Of a stretch of 64,000 nt of DNA, positions 12,629-25,026 are shown piece after piece; position 1 is the stretch's first letter; every line of letters starts with the position of its first letter. The notes under the pieces were generated by a model, which worked only from the letters and a program-made list of their open reading frames with translations, was not told the origin of the DNA and made no database searches. The translations under genes were made by a program, and so were the position numbers. Origin of the DNA: Garcia nutans (Eukaryota; Streptophyta; Magnoliopsida; Malpighiales; Euphorbiaceae); the NCBI GenBank assembly GCA_947685225.1, contig CANTUV010000010.1, positions 6,324,001 through 6,388,000 on the forward strand. The letters run 5' to 3'.

Positions 12629-13287
12629 CTGAGGAAGTGGAAGAATTGACCGAACATCAATGATGAAATTGGGGGTCAAATATCTTCTAGCAAGGGTAAG
12701 AGAATCTTCAACGAGTTCACCTCTTCCAGATTTTTTTTATGAACCTCTTTCAGGCTTTCAAATCAAAGCAATTCCTTTTCCCATCTATTGTCTGAATGTG
12801 AAAGAATGAAGGGTCAGAGGACACTGAAAAAGGAAGCAAATAGGCATATTTTTTTCCATTTCTGGAGAAATCGACTCCGGAGAAACAGATCTCTTTCTAC
12901 AACAGAAGCTTAGGAATGCATTTCTCAGGCCTTTGAACATGTCTGAATTTATTTTCCAAACTGTTCTTACGGTTGATCCGACTTCCCTTGCATAAAATCC
13001 ATTTTCAGCGGAATGTTGTCCCTCTGACCTATACCTGAACACAGCAAGAAAAAGAAGGTTGCACTAAGAAGGCTAATTTTGCTATTGAAAAATGCACAAC
13101 CCAATATCATGCAGTTTTTATACTTGCTGAAATTCAAAGATTCATATTGTCAAAAACAATATCCAGAATACTTATTTTAATTAATTTATTGCTACATTAA
13201 CAAACGAACCTTGGTAATTTAGTTACCTTGATATTCATTCTCACTTTCAAGTTCAACCAGATGCTTGCGTTTGTCCAAATGCAAAAC
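12629..13287 (-). pseudogene. Cyclic nucleotide-gated channel (CNGC) fragments
   Basis: Three pieces in the right order look like the N-terminal half of a plant CNGC. Exon 13287-13227 encodes LDKRKHLVELESENEYQ. The next piece, from 13023, encodes GQHSAENGFYAREVG, then VWKINSDMFKGLRN, then SPEMEKN, in the style of the CNGC cytoplasmic N-terminus. A final piece ending at 12629 encodes LVEDSLTLARRYL, then NFIIDVRSILPLPQ before a GT donor, matching the S2-S3 region of the channel. The expected segment between SPEMEKN and the S2-S3 piece (ILDPQ and helix S1) is missing, as are the pore and cyclic-nucleotide-binding exons. Assignment is from motif memory and is moderate. It lies between the two LIFEGUARD copies on the opposite strand. 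Confidence 0.5.
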
Positions 13288-13830
13288 CTGCAAAACAACA
13301 ATAATGGAGTACACTTTTCTGTTTGTTTGCCAAGAAAAATATTAATGAAGATATTTATTGTTCTCTTCTCTACTACAATTAAAAGAAATTAAAGTGCCAC
13401 TACTCACATTAAGTCATTTCTCCTTTTGTTGGTCACCATCTTTAAAACCACAGATTTCTTAGGTCATCCTTCAGGTTGTTGTGCAACAGGACCATCACAT
13501 TGATAATTTGCTCGAGTATTGTATATAATTAACTCAATTCATGTTTAGTTGATTGCAGTGTAATGTAGTATAATGAAAAGAAATTTAAGTTTCATTGCAC
13601 GACCTCAGCAAGGGGACTGTCTAAAGAAAGGAATGAGAAAAAGGCCAACGCTTTAAGGTTGCTTCACATCCAAACTCTGGTTTGTATTGATTTCCCAAAT
13701 GGCTAAACAAGGAACAAAAATCCCACATTTACCCTCTTTCCTTTATCAAACTTCAACAATTATTCTAATCACTAAACCTGAAATCTTGACTAATGAATAA
13801 TGTGGCCTCTAGTGTATCAGAAGAGACCTA

Positions 13831-14841
13831 GAGGTAGGAAGGCCAATTACATTGATCTTGGAACGTCCAGAACTGCATTGGTTCTTCATTCGTAAAGTCT
13901 ATTTACTTATAGCCATACAATTGCTAGAAACATTTGCAATGGCAGCTACTGTTAATTTTGTTCAACCTGTCACTCACTTTTTTGTGCATACTAAGGCTGG
14001 GTTGGTTCTCTACTTGGTCTTCACCCTTATTCCTTTTATTGGTAATGTAATTTTTAGGCTAATCTGTTTCGTTATTCCTTTTTATACATTGCTTCTTTTC
14101 TTTTCTTTTTTTTTCAGTTCATTCTCAAAATTCTTGTTCACGGTTGCAAAAAAATCATCAATGCAGTTCTATCCCAATTATATTATTATTACCGGCTGCG
14201 TCCTGTAAATTATCTCTTCCTTGGGGTGTTCACTATTGCTCTCGGATTTTTGGTTGGACTCACATGTGCATTTACCAGTGGCACTAATACAAAATTCCAA
14301 GAACTTTTCTTTTTACTGCTAAAATTTTGTTGATCTTATTTTATTCGATTTAATAATCAGGGAAAGTTATTTTGGAATCAGTGACTCTAACAGCTATAGC
14401 TGTGGTGAGTTTCACTCTATACACATTTTGGGCAGCAAGAAAAGGCTATGATTTCAGCTTCCTTGGACCCTTCTTGATTTGTGCCTTTATTACTCTTGTA
14501 CTATTTGCACTGGTTCAGGTATATACAATTATAAACATTCATTCATCTTCGGAACATTTCCTGGAAAATCGAAATGTTTCTTCTGCATAAATGTAATTTT
14601 GCTCTGAATATTTTTTTCCTTCATAAAAATGCAGATTTTCTTTCCCTTGGGAAAGATCTCTATAATGATCTACGGGTTTTTGGGATCAATCTTGTTTTGC
14701 GGATACATCATATACGACACAGATAACTTGATCATACGTTATGCTTATGACGAGTACATTTGGGCTGCAGTTTCTTTGTATTTGGACATCATCAATCTTT
14801 TTTTCTCTCTGCTAACCTTATTCAGTGCCCGAGAAGGTTAA
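13831..14841 (+). pseudogene. LFG: Second LIFEGUARD copy, near-complete, probably defective
   Basis: This copy keeps all four exons of a LIFEGUARD-type membrane protein. Exon 1 (to 14041) reads GRPITLILERPELHW, then FIRKVY. Exon 2 (14167-14279) reads LYYYYRLRPVNYLFLGVFT, then GLTCAFTS. Exon 3 (14361-14518) reads KVILESVTLTAIAVV, then LYTFWAARKGYDF. Exon 4 (14635-14841) reads IFFPLGKISIMIYG, then YDTDNLIIRYAYDEYIW. Two problems appear. No in-frame ATG precedes the conserved start; the frame closes at a TAG about 30 bases upstream of the GRP codons. After exon 2 the expected GT donor reads GC or GG (ccagtg|gcacta), and the acceptor side carries one more G than the copy at 11873. So the exon 2-3 junction is not canonical. 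It is a tandem duplicate of the fragment at 11873. Confidence 0.75.
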
Positions 14842-15062
14842 CTAAAGAAGGAGATATCAGTTTCATTACTGGATTTTCTTTTGTGTTCCTTAGTGTATTT
14901 GTGATCAAGAAAATAAAATTTGAAATTGATTATTGTAAAATATAACATTAAGAAAGCACAGGCCCAAGTAATTCTGGCTATGCTTTATTCCCTACTACAG
15001 TTAGTACTGACAGATCAACTTGTCTAAAGAAATCATCTTGGTTCTGAATTGCTCTCATTTGC

Positions 15063-16274
15063 TTAGCTATGAAATCTCTTATTCCTCTGGGCGACTGTAG
15101 AGAGCAGCTTGGAAACTCCATCAGTCCAAATATCATGTTCTCTCTGGTTCTTGCACTCAAACTCTATGATCCCTCTTGTTGCTGTTTTCAATCCAAAGTA
15201 TCGACGCTGGTCTCCCCCATCGACCAAGTGTCTTCCTGGCCATGGTGGCATGTCCTTGCACACTTCTAACACCACATCTGCGATCCAAGCAACATAATAA
15301 TTCTATGAACCAATGTGTTTTGGCTTCATAATGCCAGAGTGGTCCATAAAACCTATGAAATTGTTGAGTCTAAACCGCGATTGAAATTTGAAATCAAATT
15401 TCTTTTCTTGAATAATCCTTTTTATATAAATAGTGTAAGAACCTTCAATTTGTGCTTAGCAACTTGCTCTTTTTCTTTTTGGTGATTGTATTTGCAACAT
15501 GTCTGCTCTTCATCTTCAGCATCACCTGACCAGATCGATGAATATAAACAGAGACAATTTTCCAATGTAGATCACCTGAAAAACCAAATCGGCATTAGCC
15601 TAATCATATTTTGTTATTTTTCAGCAAATGTAATAGAGAAGAAAATGATACCTTTGCGAGTGCGCTTAAGAAGCTCACTGCCTTTAGCAAGAAACTCCAG
15701 ATTACAGGCACTAGAAAGTTCTCTCCATAAACAATCTCACTACTCAGCTTTCGGTGATGATGCCCACTATTATTATTAACAGCACTACAAAATCCCAGAC
15801 CTATCTCTGTTGGTATCGCTGCCGCAACATTCAAAACATCTTTCAGTGCTCTTGCCTTCAAGGTTGCTGCCCCGCGAAGAGCTGCATTAAAAGAAAATTG
15901 AAAATATTCATTATTAACTTGGATTTGGATTAAGAATTGACGTCCTGCAACTAATATTTGCAAATTTGCCAAATTGTCTCATTACCAGTCGCTGCTGCTG
16001 CTGTAAGAGTAGTGATATCATCACGAGAATGAACATTAACAGCAGAGCTCACCACTGAAGCAAGATGGTCGCGCTTTGCTCCCATAGCCTCTGCAGCCTC
16101 CACACACTGTGCAGCCACTAGCGTTGCTGCAGATGCAACAGCCATGTCAGTCTTGGCCAGCTGCTCATTTCTTCCCGAGGCTGAGGAAGAAGCTGTGGCT
16201 GCTGCTATGGCTGCTACAGCAGCATGGAGCTGTGCATTACTGCGACCTCCATTGAACAGGGGATTTATGGTGTT
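15063..16274 (-). pseudogene. VAN3-binding-protein-like (DUF828 + PH) remnant
   Basis: Proteins of this family pair an N-terminal auxin-canalisation (DUF828) region with a C-terminal PH domain and act with the ARF-GAP VAN3 in leaf vein patterning. Four exons are seen: 16274-15986 (NAQLHAAVAAIAAATA, then MAVASAATLVAAQCVEAAEA), 15881-15652 (ALRGAATLKARALKDVLNVA), 15575-15468 (GDLHWKIVSVYI, then TITKKKK) and 15277-15063 (VVLEVCKDMPPWPGRHL, then RRYFGLKT, then IEFECKNQRE), with stop TAA. In the second exon, near 15709-15712, one base is missing after GENFLV; restoring frame would give the expected ACNLEFLAKGSEL. Intron 3 appears to use a GC donor (AGA|GCAAGT), which yields the conserved KKKN-VVLEV join. 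The usual N-terminal exons were not found upstream. Confidence 0.85.
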
Positions 16275-16499
16275 CTGTGGATGGAAATACTGCATTACAA
16301 AACAATTATTCATTAAGATTCTGTACAATTTCACATCTCTACAAGTTTTAAACAGGTTAACACTTTTAGTTTCTTCGTTTCTTCTAAAGGTACTTGGGTG
16401 GAGTCTGCAAATGGTAAGAAACAAAAGGAACAGCTAGGGGATCATCAAACGGGGCTGCCGGGGTCGCAGAAAGCAATCTTTGCACGCAAAATCATGGAC

Positions 16500-19400
16500 G
16501 ATCAACTAGAACAGAATAGCGTTAGTTTGTTCCATACTGTATTGTTTCAAGTGAAACAGAGTCAACTTTATCAGGATTTAATAAAGTCGTAATTTGCTTC
16601 AAATGAGCAAGGCAAGTAAAATTACTTGAAAACATTGCAACACTGTTTGTAGCTCTATTTTTGGGCAGCTTACCTCACTTTCACTACGCCAGTACTTTCA
16701 CGAAAATAAATCTTAGATGAAAATTTTCACCGCTCTTAACATTTTTATTTTTTCTGTAATAGGTTATTGTGTAACTAAATTCTCAACTTAGATTAGTGGA
16801 AAGATTAATAGGGAACCAAAGTAATGTAATTTGCTAGGGTAGGTATAGTTGAAATTTGGGAAGAGCCAGAGAATCAGGGCCATAACTGCTATTTAGACAT
16901 AGCTGAGCTCAAGTGGCAGCTTTTCTTGTTCTCGTGTGGATTTTACTTTACTTTTGTATTGGGTAATGAAGACCGCCGAACTTTGTTGACATGAACTAAA
17001 AGCAATAATTTTAGCAAAACAAAGTGAGTAATACTTAATAAAAAGTCATTTAATTATATTTTTCTATTTTGGTGTATATTCTTTTTTTACTAATTTGACA
17101 TAATTATTCAGTGCAAACAAGATATATATTCTCCGTACTATTTAATGCTTACAATTGATATACTCCCTTCATTTAACTAAAATTATTATTTTTAAAAAAA
17201 TATACATCTCAAATTATTACTTTATAATAAAAAAATTAATTAATTTTTTTAAATATATTATTATTAATAATTTAATTAATAAAGTAAAAATATATTATTA
17301 ATTAATTAATAAAAAATATTTTAATTAATTTAAAATATTTTTATATAATATTTAAATAATTTAATATTTTTTTTAATAATTACGCATGAGTTTACGGGGA
17401 AGATTTATTATAAGCTAGGCTTGGCGGTCACACGTCAGCAAGACCCTGTAGCAATCAAAGTTTGCAACAGTTCAATTTGCGGTCTAAACTGGTTTATTTT
17501 CAGGTTTGACCCGAAGACCTTTATCCAATTTCGTATAACATCTGTCTTTAATCGCAAAGTCTTCACATCAATTAATATAAACATTAATTTAATAAAATAA
17601 AAAATAATATTGTTTAAAACAAAATTAAAAATAAATAAATTAAATTGAATAAAATATATGAAATTAGATTATAGACTTGTTCTAAATAAGAAATTTTCGA
17701 TAAGGACATATATTATTAGCTAAACCAGCGATACATATACGTCACCCGGAATTGCTCTTCCGTTTTGTAGTGGAATTTTGTATATTCAAAAAACAAAACG
17801 CATTTGATTTCTTCCTTCGGAATAGACAAACCAAAAAGCTTTTTGTTTTGGAATTCTTTTTCTTTTCTTTTCTTTTTTGTTTTTATTTGGTTACTGGACA
17901 ATAGTTGACTGATATTAGTATTTATAAGCAAATGATTGACTGTGTTATGCTATATTTTATATTATTTGAAATGAAAATAATTTATATATTAATATAATTA
18001 ATAGATAAAAAAATATTATGTATAAATATATTTAATATTAAAAAAATTTATATTCATATTTATACTATTCTCTAGTTATCGAATTTATAGACCGAGCCTG
18101 ATATTCCGTTAGTCTAAGATCAAACTCTTAAGGAGTGATGAGCTTCGGTATTGAATCTTAAAAGAATGACCATACTCTTATTGTCCGGAAGATATATTCT
18201 TAACATATTTTTATATGACACTGATACCTTTTAAAAATTTACTGTCATCTTCAAATTTTATTCTCTATCTTTAACTATAATAGGAATGAGCCGTACAGAT
18301 AAATAATTTTTTTTTTAATTTTTCAATATACACTAAAATTTTATTCCATTAATACTATGAGGAACATAAATACTCACACAAAAATATTATGAGTTGATAT
18401 TTCTTTTTCCCTCTTCAATTCTTTTTTTTAAGGTCACAAAAAATAAAAATTCTAAGCAATCTAATTATTAATTATCTGTTCAATTTTATGAATTATAAAA
18501 ATACAAAAAAATTAATTTCTATTGCATCATTTTTGTACTACTCAATAGCATAATTTTAATTAATTTTTATTTTAAAATCATGCTTTTTAATTGGTTGAAT
18601 TTATGAGAGAGGATAACTAGGTCCATATTAGAATTTTTTAATAAATATATTACAAAAAAGCCTAACACATAGATATACATAGTTTTCTAAAGATATTATT
18701 ACAAAAATATAAATTTAAAAATAATTTAAATGAATGAAAAATGTAAATTATATCAATGATTATAATGAAATATAATTTTATAAATTCTTTTCTTTTTTTA
18801 CATAATTCATTATATTGATTTATTCGTATTTTCTAAAATTATTATTTTATAATTATATTTTATTTAAAATAATTTTTTAATATGCGTATTTACAGCAATT
18901 TTTAGAAAAATGAATTCATTAAAAATAGAAGACAAATAAATAGTGAAAAAAATTTTAAATTACAATAGCAAATTAAAGGTATAATATCTAAATTTATAAT
19001 ATATCATATAAATGGTTTTCTGTAAAGTTGATTTAATTATTAAATAATAATAAATATTATTTAATTTAAAAAATATTTTGGATGAAATTATAATTCATAC
19101 CCAATTTTTTTTAAATTTATATGCATTAACAAATAATTTTAAATATATATATATATAATAATTTTTGAAAAATTATTAATTCTATAAATTATTTTAATTT
19201 TTTAATTGTATGAATTTATTAATTATATAAATTTGTTAATTTATATGCAATAACAATTGTAATTAACTTTTTAGTTCTGTCCGTGTAAGTGAAGGAGCGT
19301 GTGAAGAAGTATCAACAAGGAAGAAAAAAAAAATTACTGCAGCATAAAGACGTGGTAGAAAGGGAAAAAAAAAAGTGTAAAATGAGAGTACGAGTAAAAT

Positions 19401-22054
19401 AGAGAAAAAAAATTAAGTCTAATTTATTGAAATTTTACTGTCATAAAAAACAGTATTCCTGGCGAATTTTTTAATATATATAATTTTTTCAGCTGAAAAA
19501 TTAATTAGTAAGTAATATATATTCGACCTTTACTATCATAATAAATAAAATTATTACCATATATAAATCGAAAAGTGAAAGATTTTAATATATATTGTTA
19601 TAATATAATAATTTAAAAATTGCAATTTAGTTAAATTTATGATGTTAAAGAATTAATAAATGATAATCACCAAGGTGCAATTTGGTGGCTATGAATTTAT
19701 ATTATTTTTATTTAAATTTTAAGTTTGAGTTTTAAATATACTCTTATATATATATAATTAATAAAAAATTATTAATAAATGATTATTTTATAATATTACC
19801 ATCCAAAATTTAGTGAAAAATATAGCTTTGCAATTAAAGTCTAAAACACATATAACCGTCAATAATGTTTATGATATTAGTAATTTTCATTAGGTGAATA
19901 AAAACTAAAGTAATAATAAAAAAATTATAAATAATTATATTGTTAAATTGGCAGGACCTTGTGTAATTTAAAATACTGAGAAACTACTTCCCTGACAATT
20001 AAGGATGGGTAAAGTTTAATTAACCGACTAAAAATTTAGTTTGATTAATCGAATTTAGAATAATTCGATCGGTTCGGTCGAAAAAATTATAAAAATTTAA
20101 TTTTCAATTAGGTTGGCGGTTAACCGATTCGGTTTGGTCCATTAACAGTTAATCAAATCTTTTTTTAAAAAAAATTATTTTATTTATTATTTAATTATTT
20201 AATTATGTTAAATTTTTTACTATAAATATAAATTTTTATTGCAAAATAAAGTTATATTTTTAATTTTTTTAATGAGTTTTATTTAATTATATTAATTTAT
20301 TTATTTTAAATAAAATTTTATTATAAAATTAAAAAATCGATCGATTCGATTAATTAACCGAATCGATCAGTTTAGATCGTTTAAACCGAAATAAAAACTT
20401 GGTTGGTCCGGTTAAAAATTTTTAAGAAATTTTATTCGGTTAATCTACTGGTTAATTAACTAAACCGATTGATGTCCACCCTTTGACGCATGAAGCTCAC
20501 GAAGGTAGAAATTTCTATCTTTCTACGATCTCTCATAAGAAGTCACTCTAAAAGTAACCCTACGCCTCTTCTAGCAATAAACTATTTCAGAAGTAGAAAT
20601 TTTGCTTTAAACTTGAAATTTGGAATTCTCAAATTAGCTTGTTTCTAGAAAGCAAAAGTTTTATTTTTATCGGTGAAATTAAAATAATGTAATCTCGTTA
20701 TTTTAAATATATATATATATATATTTTATAAAATAATCTTAGTCATTTAGTTATAGAGAAAAAATAATATTTAAAATATATTATAAGTATTAAAAATAAA
20801 ATCGGAGAGTAAATATAATATAGAAGAAACAAAAATAATATTTAAAAATTATAAAATAGTTACATCATTTATTTATTGCACTTAATTAATAATATCTTAT
20901 AATAATTATAATAATATTTTATTTATTTACATTCAATTGATAATATATTTTTTAAAATTTTTGATTTATTTTTTCTTTTTTTTAATAAATATTAATTATC
21001 TTTTATATTATTTATAAAAAAATAAAATATATATATCCTAAAGCAATGCTAAGATATTGGACTAATATTTTTTATTTTTTAATATATATATATATATATA
21101 AGAATAAAATGAGTAGAAAAATCTGAATTTACTATTTATCTACGATAATTTCAGATTCCCCTTAAAATTATAGAATATAGGTAGTTTTATTACTAAATAA
21201 GTGTATATCATCACTTATCGCAATAAAAAATAATGTTTAATTTTTCTTTCGACACATATAGAAGTCAAAGTTTTAAGGATGCAATTTACCGTTGACTGAT
21301 TGAACAAATGCGATTAATCAAAGATAAAGATTTAGAAACATCCACAGAATCTTTTCAACGCTCATCGATTATGGATATATATAAATAATAATTGTATGAT
21401 CATATAATATATATATGGCGAACTTATTCAGTTTCTCATTGATTTCTTGATCACGAAATATCAATATCTGTGGAAGTGTAGAACTTGCTATAAATTTAAA
21501 TAATAAGAAACGCGTCTTAAATGGGTCAAATCAAAACTATCATTCATTCATATTTCTGGAATACGAAAACATATACACATGCTTTCTTATTATTATAATC
21601 ATCATCATTATTATTATTATTTTCCCTAATTCAATATATAATATAATCCATAGTCACAAGTAATATATTGAAGTCCACCGAATGAACTATCCAACCACCA
21701 TGTATAGTTAATTATTAATTGTTATTATTATTATTAATTAATTACCATTAATCTAATTTTAATTGAACTTCTAATTCTTAATCTTACCGTGCAGTTATTA
21801 AGCAGACAATCTTAAATTATTATAATTTATGCGAGGTTTCCTTCCAGGATCCTACCTGCTACCTCTCCCCTCCGTCAAGAAGGAAATTAAGATAGGATGG
21901 TAAACGAAATGATGAGAAAGAGAAGAAAATTAGAGTTTAGATAAAAAAAAAATTACAAAGCAAAAATGAATAGATTAAATTATTATTTTTTTTTTAAGAA
22001 AAAAGCCACGAGGGAGGTGGGCAGTTTAGGCAATATGAAAGAAGCCTCTCTTAC
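16500..22054. other. Long AT-rich spacer, no gene seen
   Basis: The sequence is overwhelmingly A and T with many ATTTAATT-type runs. Two more mixed patches, at about 17395-17530 and 18080-18200, show no recognisable protein or RNA gene. The only element with any shape is the MITE candidate at 20002-20484. The last 200 bases become CT-rich as the sulfate transporter promoter is approached. Confidence 0.55.
20002..20484. mobile_element. MITE candidate with TCGGTT-rich arms
   Basis: The left end AAGGATGGGTAAAG and the reverse-complemented right end CAAAGGGTGGACATC are loosely similar, and both are followed by TTAATTAACC. The arms carry many CGGTTCGGT and AACCGAATCG words in opposite orientations, so the whole can fold back. 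No open reading frame is present and no clear target duplication was found. This is a pattern-based call only. Confidence 0.4.
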
Positions 22055-22114
22055 ATGATTATATTACACAAATCGGTCCCTTCACGCACTGAAGTTGAAA
22101 GGAGAGAACACCTC

Positions 22115-22120
22115 TATAAA
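22115..22120 (+). promoter_or_regulatory. TATA box of the sulfate transporter gene
   Basis: TATAAA in the context cctctataaagc, followed by CT-rich leader sequence typical of plant 5' UTRs. It lies 109 bases before the ATG at 22229. If used, transcription would start near 22145-22155. That excludes the more upstream in-frame ATG at 22055 and supports the family-matching start at 22229. Confidence 0.5.
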
Positions 22121-23177
22121 GCATTGCCCACTCCCACCCCTCCTCTCCCCAGTCTCATCTCTGCACAACCCTTCTCTTCCTCTTCCTCCTCCTTGTCCTC
22201 CTCTACCACCATCAATTCACCACCATATATGGACAACGCCGATTATGTCCATCCTTCCTCCATTAACGGTGAAAGTGGTTATCACCGAGTGTCAATTCCA
22301 CCGCCACAACCCTTTTTCAAGTCTCTGAAATATAATCTGAAAGAAACATTATCTCCTGATGATCCACTTAGGCAGCTCAAGAACCAGCCTCCATCTTCGA
22401 GATTTTTATTAGGACTCCAGTATTTCTTGCCAATTCTTGAATGGGGTCCTCGTTACACTTTACAGTTCTTGAAAGCTGATATTATTGCTCGGACTACAAT
22501 TGCTAGTCTTGCTATTCCTCTGGGGATTAGTTATGCCAAGCTTGCCAACTTGCCACCTATTCTTGGCTTATGTAGGTTTAATGCATCATATATATAAACA
22601 TATATCTAATTATCTTTTTCTTAATTAGGCTTCTACTAGTGTTTTAAACTCGCTATGTAACAGTTCTGAAAGTAATCTAATATATATCACTTGCCCAAAA
22701 CTCATGATTGAATAATTTTTTAATATAAAACGCAGATTCAAGCTTTGTTCCACTGCTGGTTTATGCAATGATGGGAAGTTCAAGAGATTTGGCAGTAGGA
22801 ACAGTGGCAGTTGCATCACTCCTAGTAGGTTCCATGTTAGGTAATGAGGTTAATGCTAATGAGAATCCAAAGCTTTACCTTCATCTTGCTTTCACTGCAA
22901 CATTCTTCGCTGGAGTTTTCCAAGCTTCTCTAGGCTTGTTAAGGTAATTAACTTAAACTATAAATTAAGGATTAATTGCAATGTTAAAAATCAAAGGATT
23001 CATTCTAATTGTAATTGATGTTGGTTTGCATTAATATAATAAGTGCAGGCTAGGATTTGTAGTGGATTTTCTGTCACATGCAACGATAGTAGGTTTCATG
23101 GCAGGAGCAGCAACAGTCGTGTGTCTGCAACAGCTAAAAGGGGTATTGGGTCTTGATCATTTTACCCATGCCACATA

Positions 23178-23722
23178 CAGTGGCGGAACCAGGAGTTTAC
23201 CGAGGGGGGGTCGTCGTGGATGGCGGTGGTCGGCGGTCGGCGGTGTTGCGGCGGCTGGTGGTTGTGGTGGCGTGGTGCTGCTGGAAGTGGGTTGGGGAGA
23301 GGGAGACAGGGAGAGGCAGTGAATGAAGAAGAAGAAAGAAGGAATGGCTGCGTTTTTAACGCAGCCCTTTATTTTTTTTGAACTGACCCAAGCGAAACGG
23401 CGTCGTTTCGCTTGGGCCGGTTTATTTTTTTTTTATAAATAAACCCATGGTGAAACGGCGCCGTTTCGCCAGGAGTTTATTTATAAAAAAAATTAGTCCC
23501 TGGCGAAACGACGCCGTTTCTCCAGGGACTAATTTATAAAATAAAAAAAAAAGAAAAAGAAATTGCAGCGAGGGGTTCGTCTACCCCTCGCTGCAATTTG
23601 CTCTGAAACTCAGCGGGGGCTGAGTTTCAGTGCAGGGCCCGCAAACAGTGGTGCTCCATGTCTGGCTGCCGGTGAGGGGGGGTCGTCTGACCCCCCTCGA
23701 CCCCATGGTCGTTCCGCCGCTG
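23178..23722. mobile_element. 545 bp non-autonomous hAT element in SULTR3 exon 3
   Basis: The element starts CAGTGGCGGAAC and ends, reverse complemented, CAGCGGCGGAAC, with a perfect 8 bp target duplication GCCACATA at 23170-23177 and 23723-23730. Both traits are typical of hAT transposons. It is far richer in G and C than its surroundings and encodes no transposase. Much of it is a series of hairpins: 23347-23365, 23391-23412, 23449-23470, 23491-23534, 23560-23598 and 23602-23629. Removing the element plus one duplication restores the transporter frame through HFTHAT-YLVSVLRS. Confidence 0.93.
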
Positions 23723-24980
23723 GCCACATATCTTGTCTCTGTGCTCCGCTCTGTCTTTAGCCAAACCCATCATGTAACTAATCCTCTCTCTCTCTATATA
23801 TCTTAATTAACTATTTAGTGCAATTAATTAATTATGTGAATTACAAGGTATAGTCTAATGATTAAAAGTGTGTATTATTTATGTTTAAGTTTCGATTTCG
23901 ATTTTGAATTATAAGTGTAACTAATCAAAAAATTAATTATGTATATATATATATATACACATACATATATATATTTGAATTAAATGTGTATAGACACATA
24001 TTCTATTAAATATTATCTCTTCCGTCCCGTCCGTCCTGTTTAAATTATCGCTTTTAGCTCATGAGCACTTATTAAAAAAATTATTAAATTATTTCAATAT
24101 TATATAAAATTATTTTGAATGAACTAAACTATTTTGGATTAACTCATTAATATTAAAAATATTCTACTCTTAATTTTTTAATTAACTCATTAATAATAAG
24201 AGTATAATTGAAAAAATACTATTTAATTTTATTGATTTTATAAAGTTATAATATAAATGAGATATGTGTATATATTTTACAAAATTAACAATTTAAATGG
24301 GTAAATTTCACTCTCCCATAGGAATTAATGGAGCAAGTCACTTTCATACGATCTTAACTTGAGTTTCCATTAACATGACAAAATTAATATGATTAACTAA
24401 TAAAGTCATGTTCAGTACTTGGTATTTGAATTTTTCAAGTTGTAGTAAACATGAAAGGAGTTAAAAAATCCAAATATAGACATATTTTATTGAACTATAT
24501 GAATACTTTTTCTTTTTCTTTCTTGGGTCGAGGAATTAGCATGTTAGTTATTTATTCATTTTTTATATTAAAGACATGTGGAACGTAGTGTGCTGTGTTT
24601 GCTTAATTTTCTATATTTTCTATAAACTATACGAATGATTATAATTTTAAAAAAAATGAAAAGCAATATCAAAAAATATTTTTAAAAAAATAAGAAAGAT
24701 CATGCGATTTATATTCTTTGCTATTTTACATTATATAAATATAAATAACTGGAGACTGGCTAATTTATCTTTTTAATTTAATTTCGATAGAAATTTCACA
24801 AAATTTTAATAATTATTAAACTAAAAATTAATTACAAAATATTTTTCAGTAATCTTCTATTTATAGTCATGTCTATTCAATATTAATTACTACCTGAACT
24901 ACCTTTCTTTTATATATTTTTCTTCAATAATTATTTTCTTTTCTTATCAATAATTAAAAAAAATATCTAATCCGACAGTA

Positions 24981-24982
<2 letters not shown>

Positions 24983-25022
<40 letters not shown>
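24983..25022 (+). repeat. (CT)20 microsatellite
   Basis: An uninterrupted run of CT dinucleotides in intron 3 of the sulfate transporter gene, about 45 bases before the exon 4 acceptor. It could serve as part of an extended pyrimidine tract, though other T-rich sequence lies closer to the splice site. Confidence 0.9.

Positions 25023-25026
<4 letters not shown>

Noticed and set aside
22055..22228. In-frame upstream extension of the sulfate transporter to an ATG at 22055
   Set aside because: The extension reads through the probable TATA box and a CT-rich leader, and family members start at MDNADYV-type sequence.
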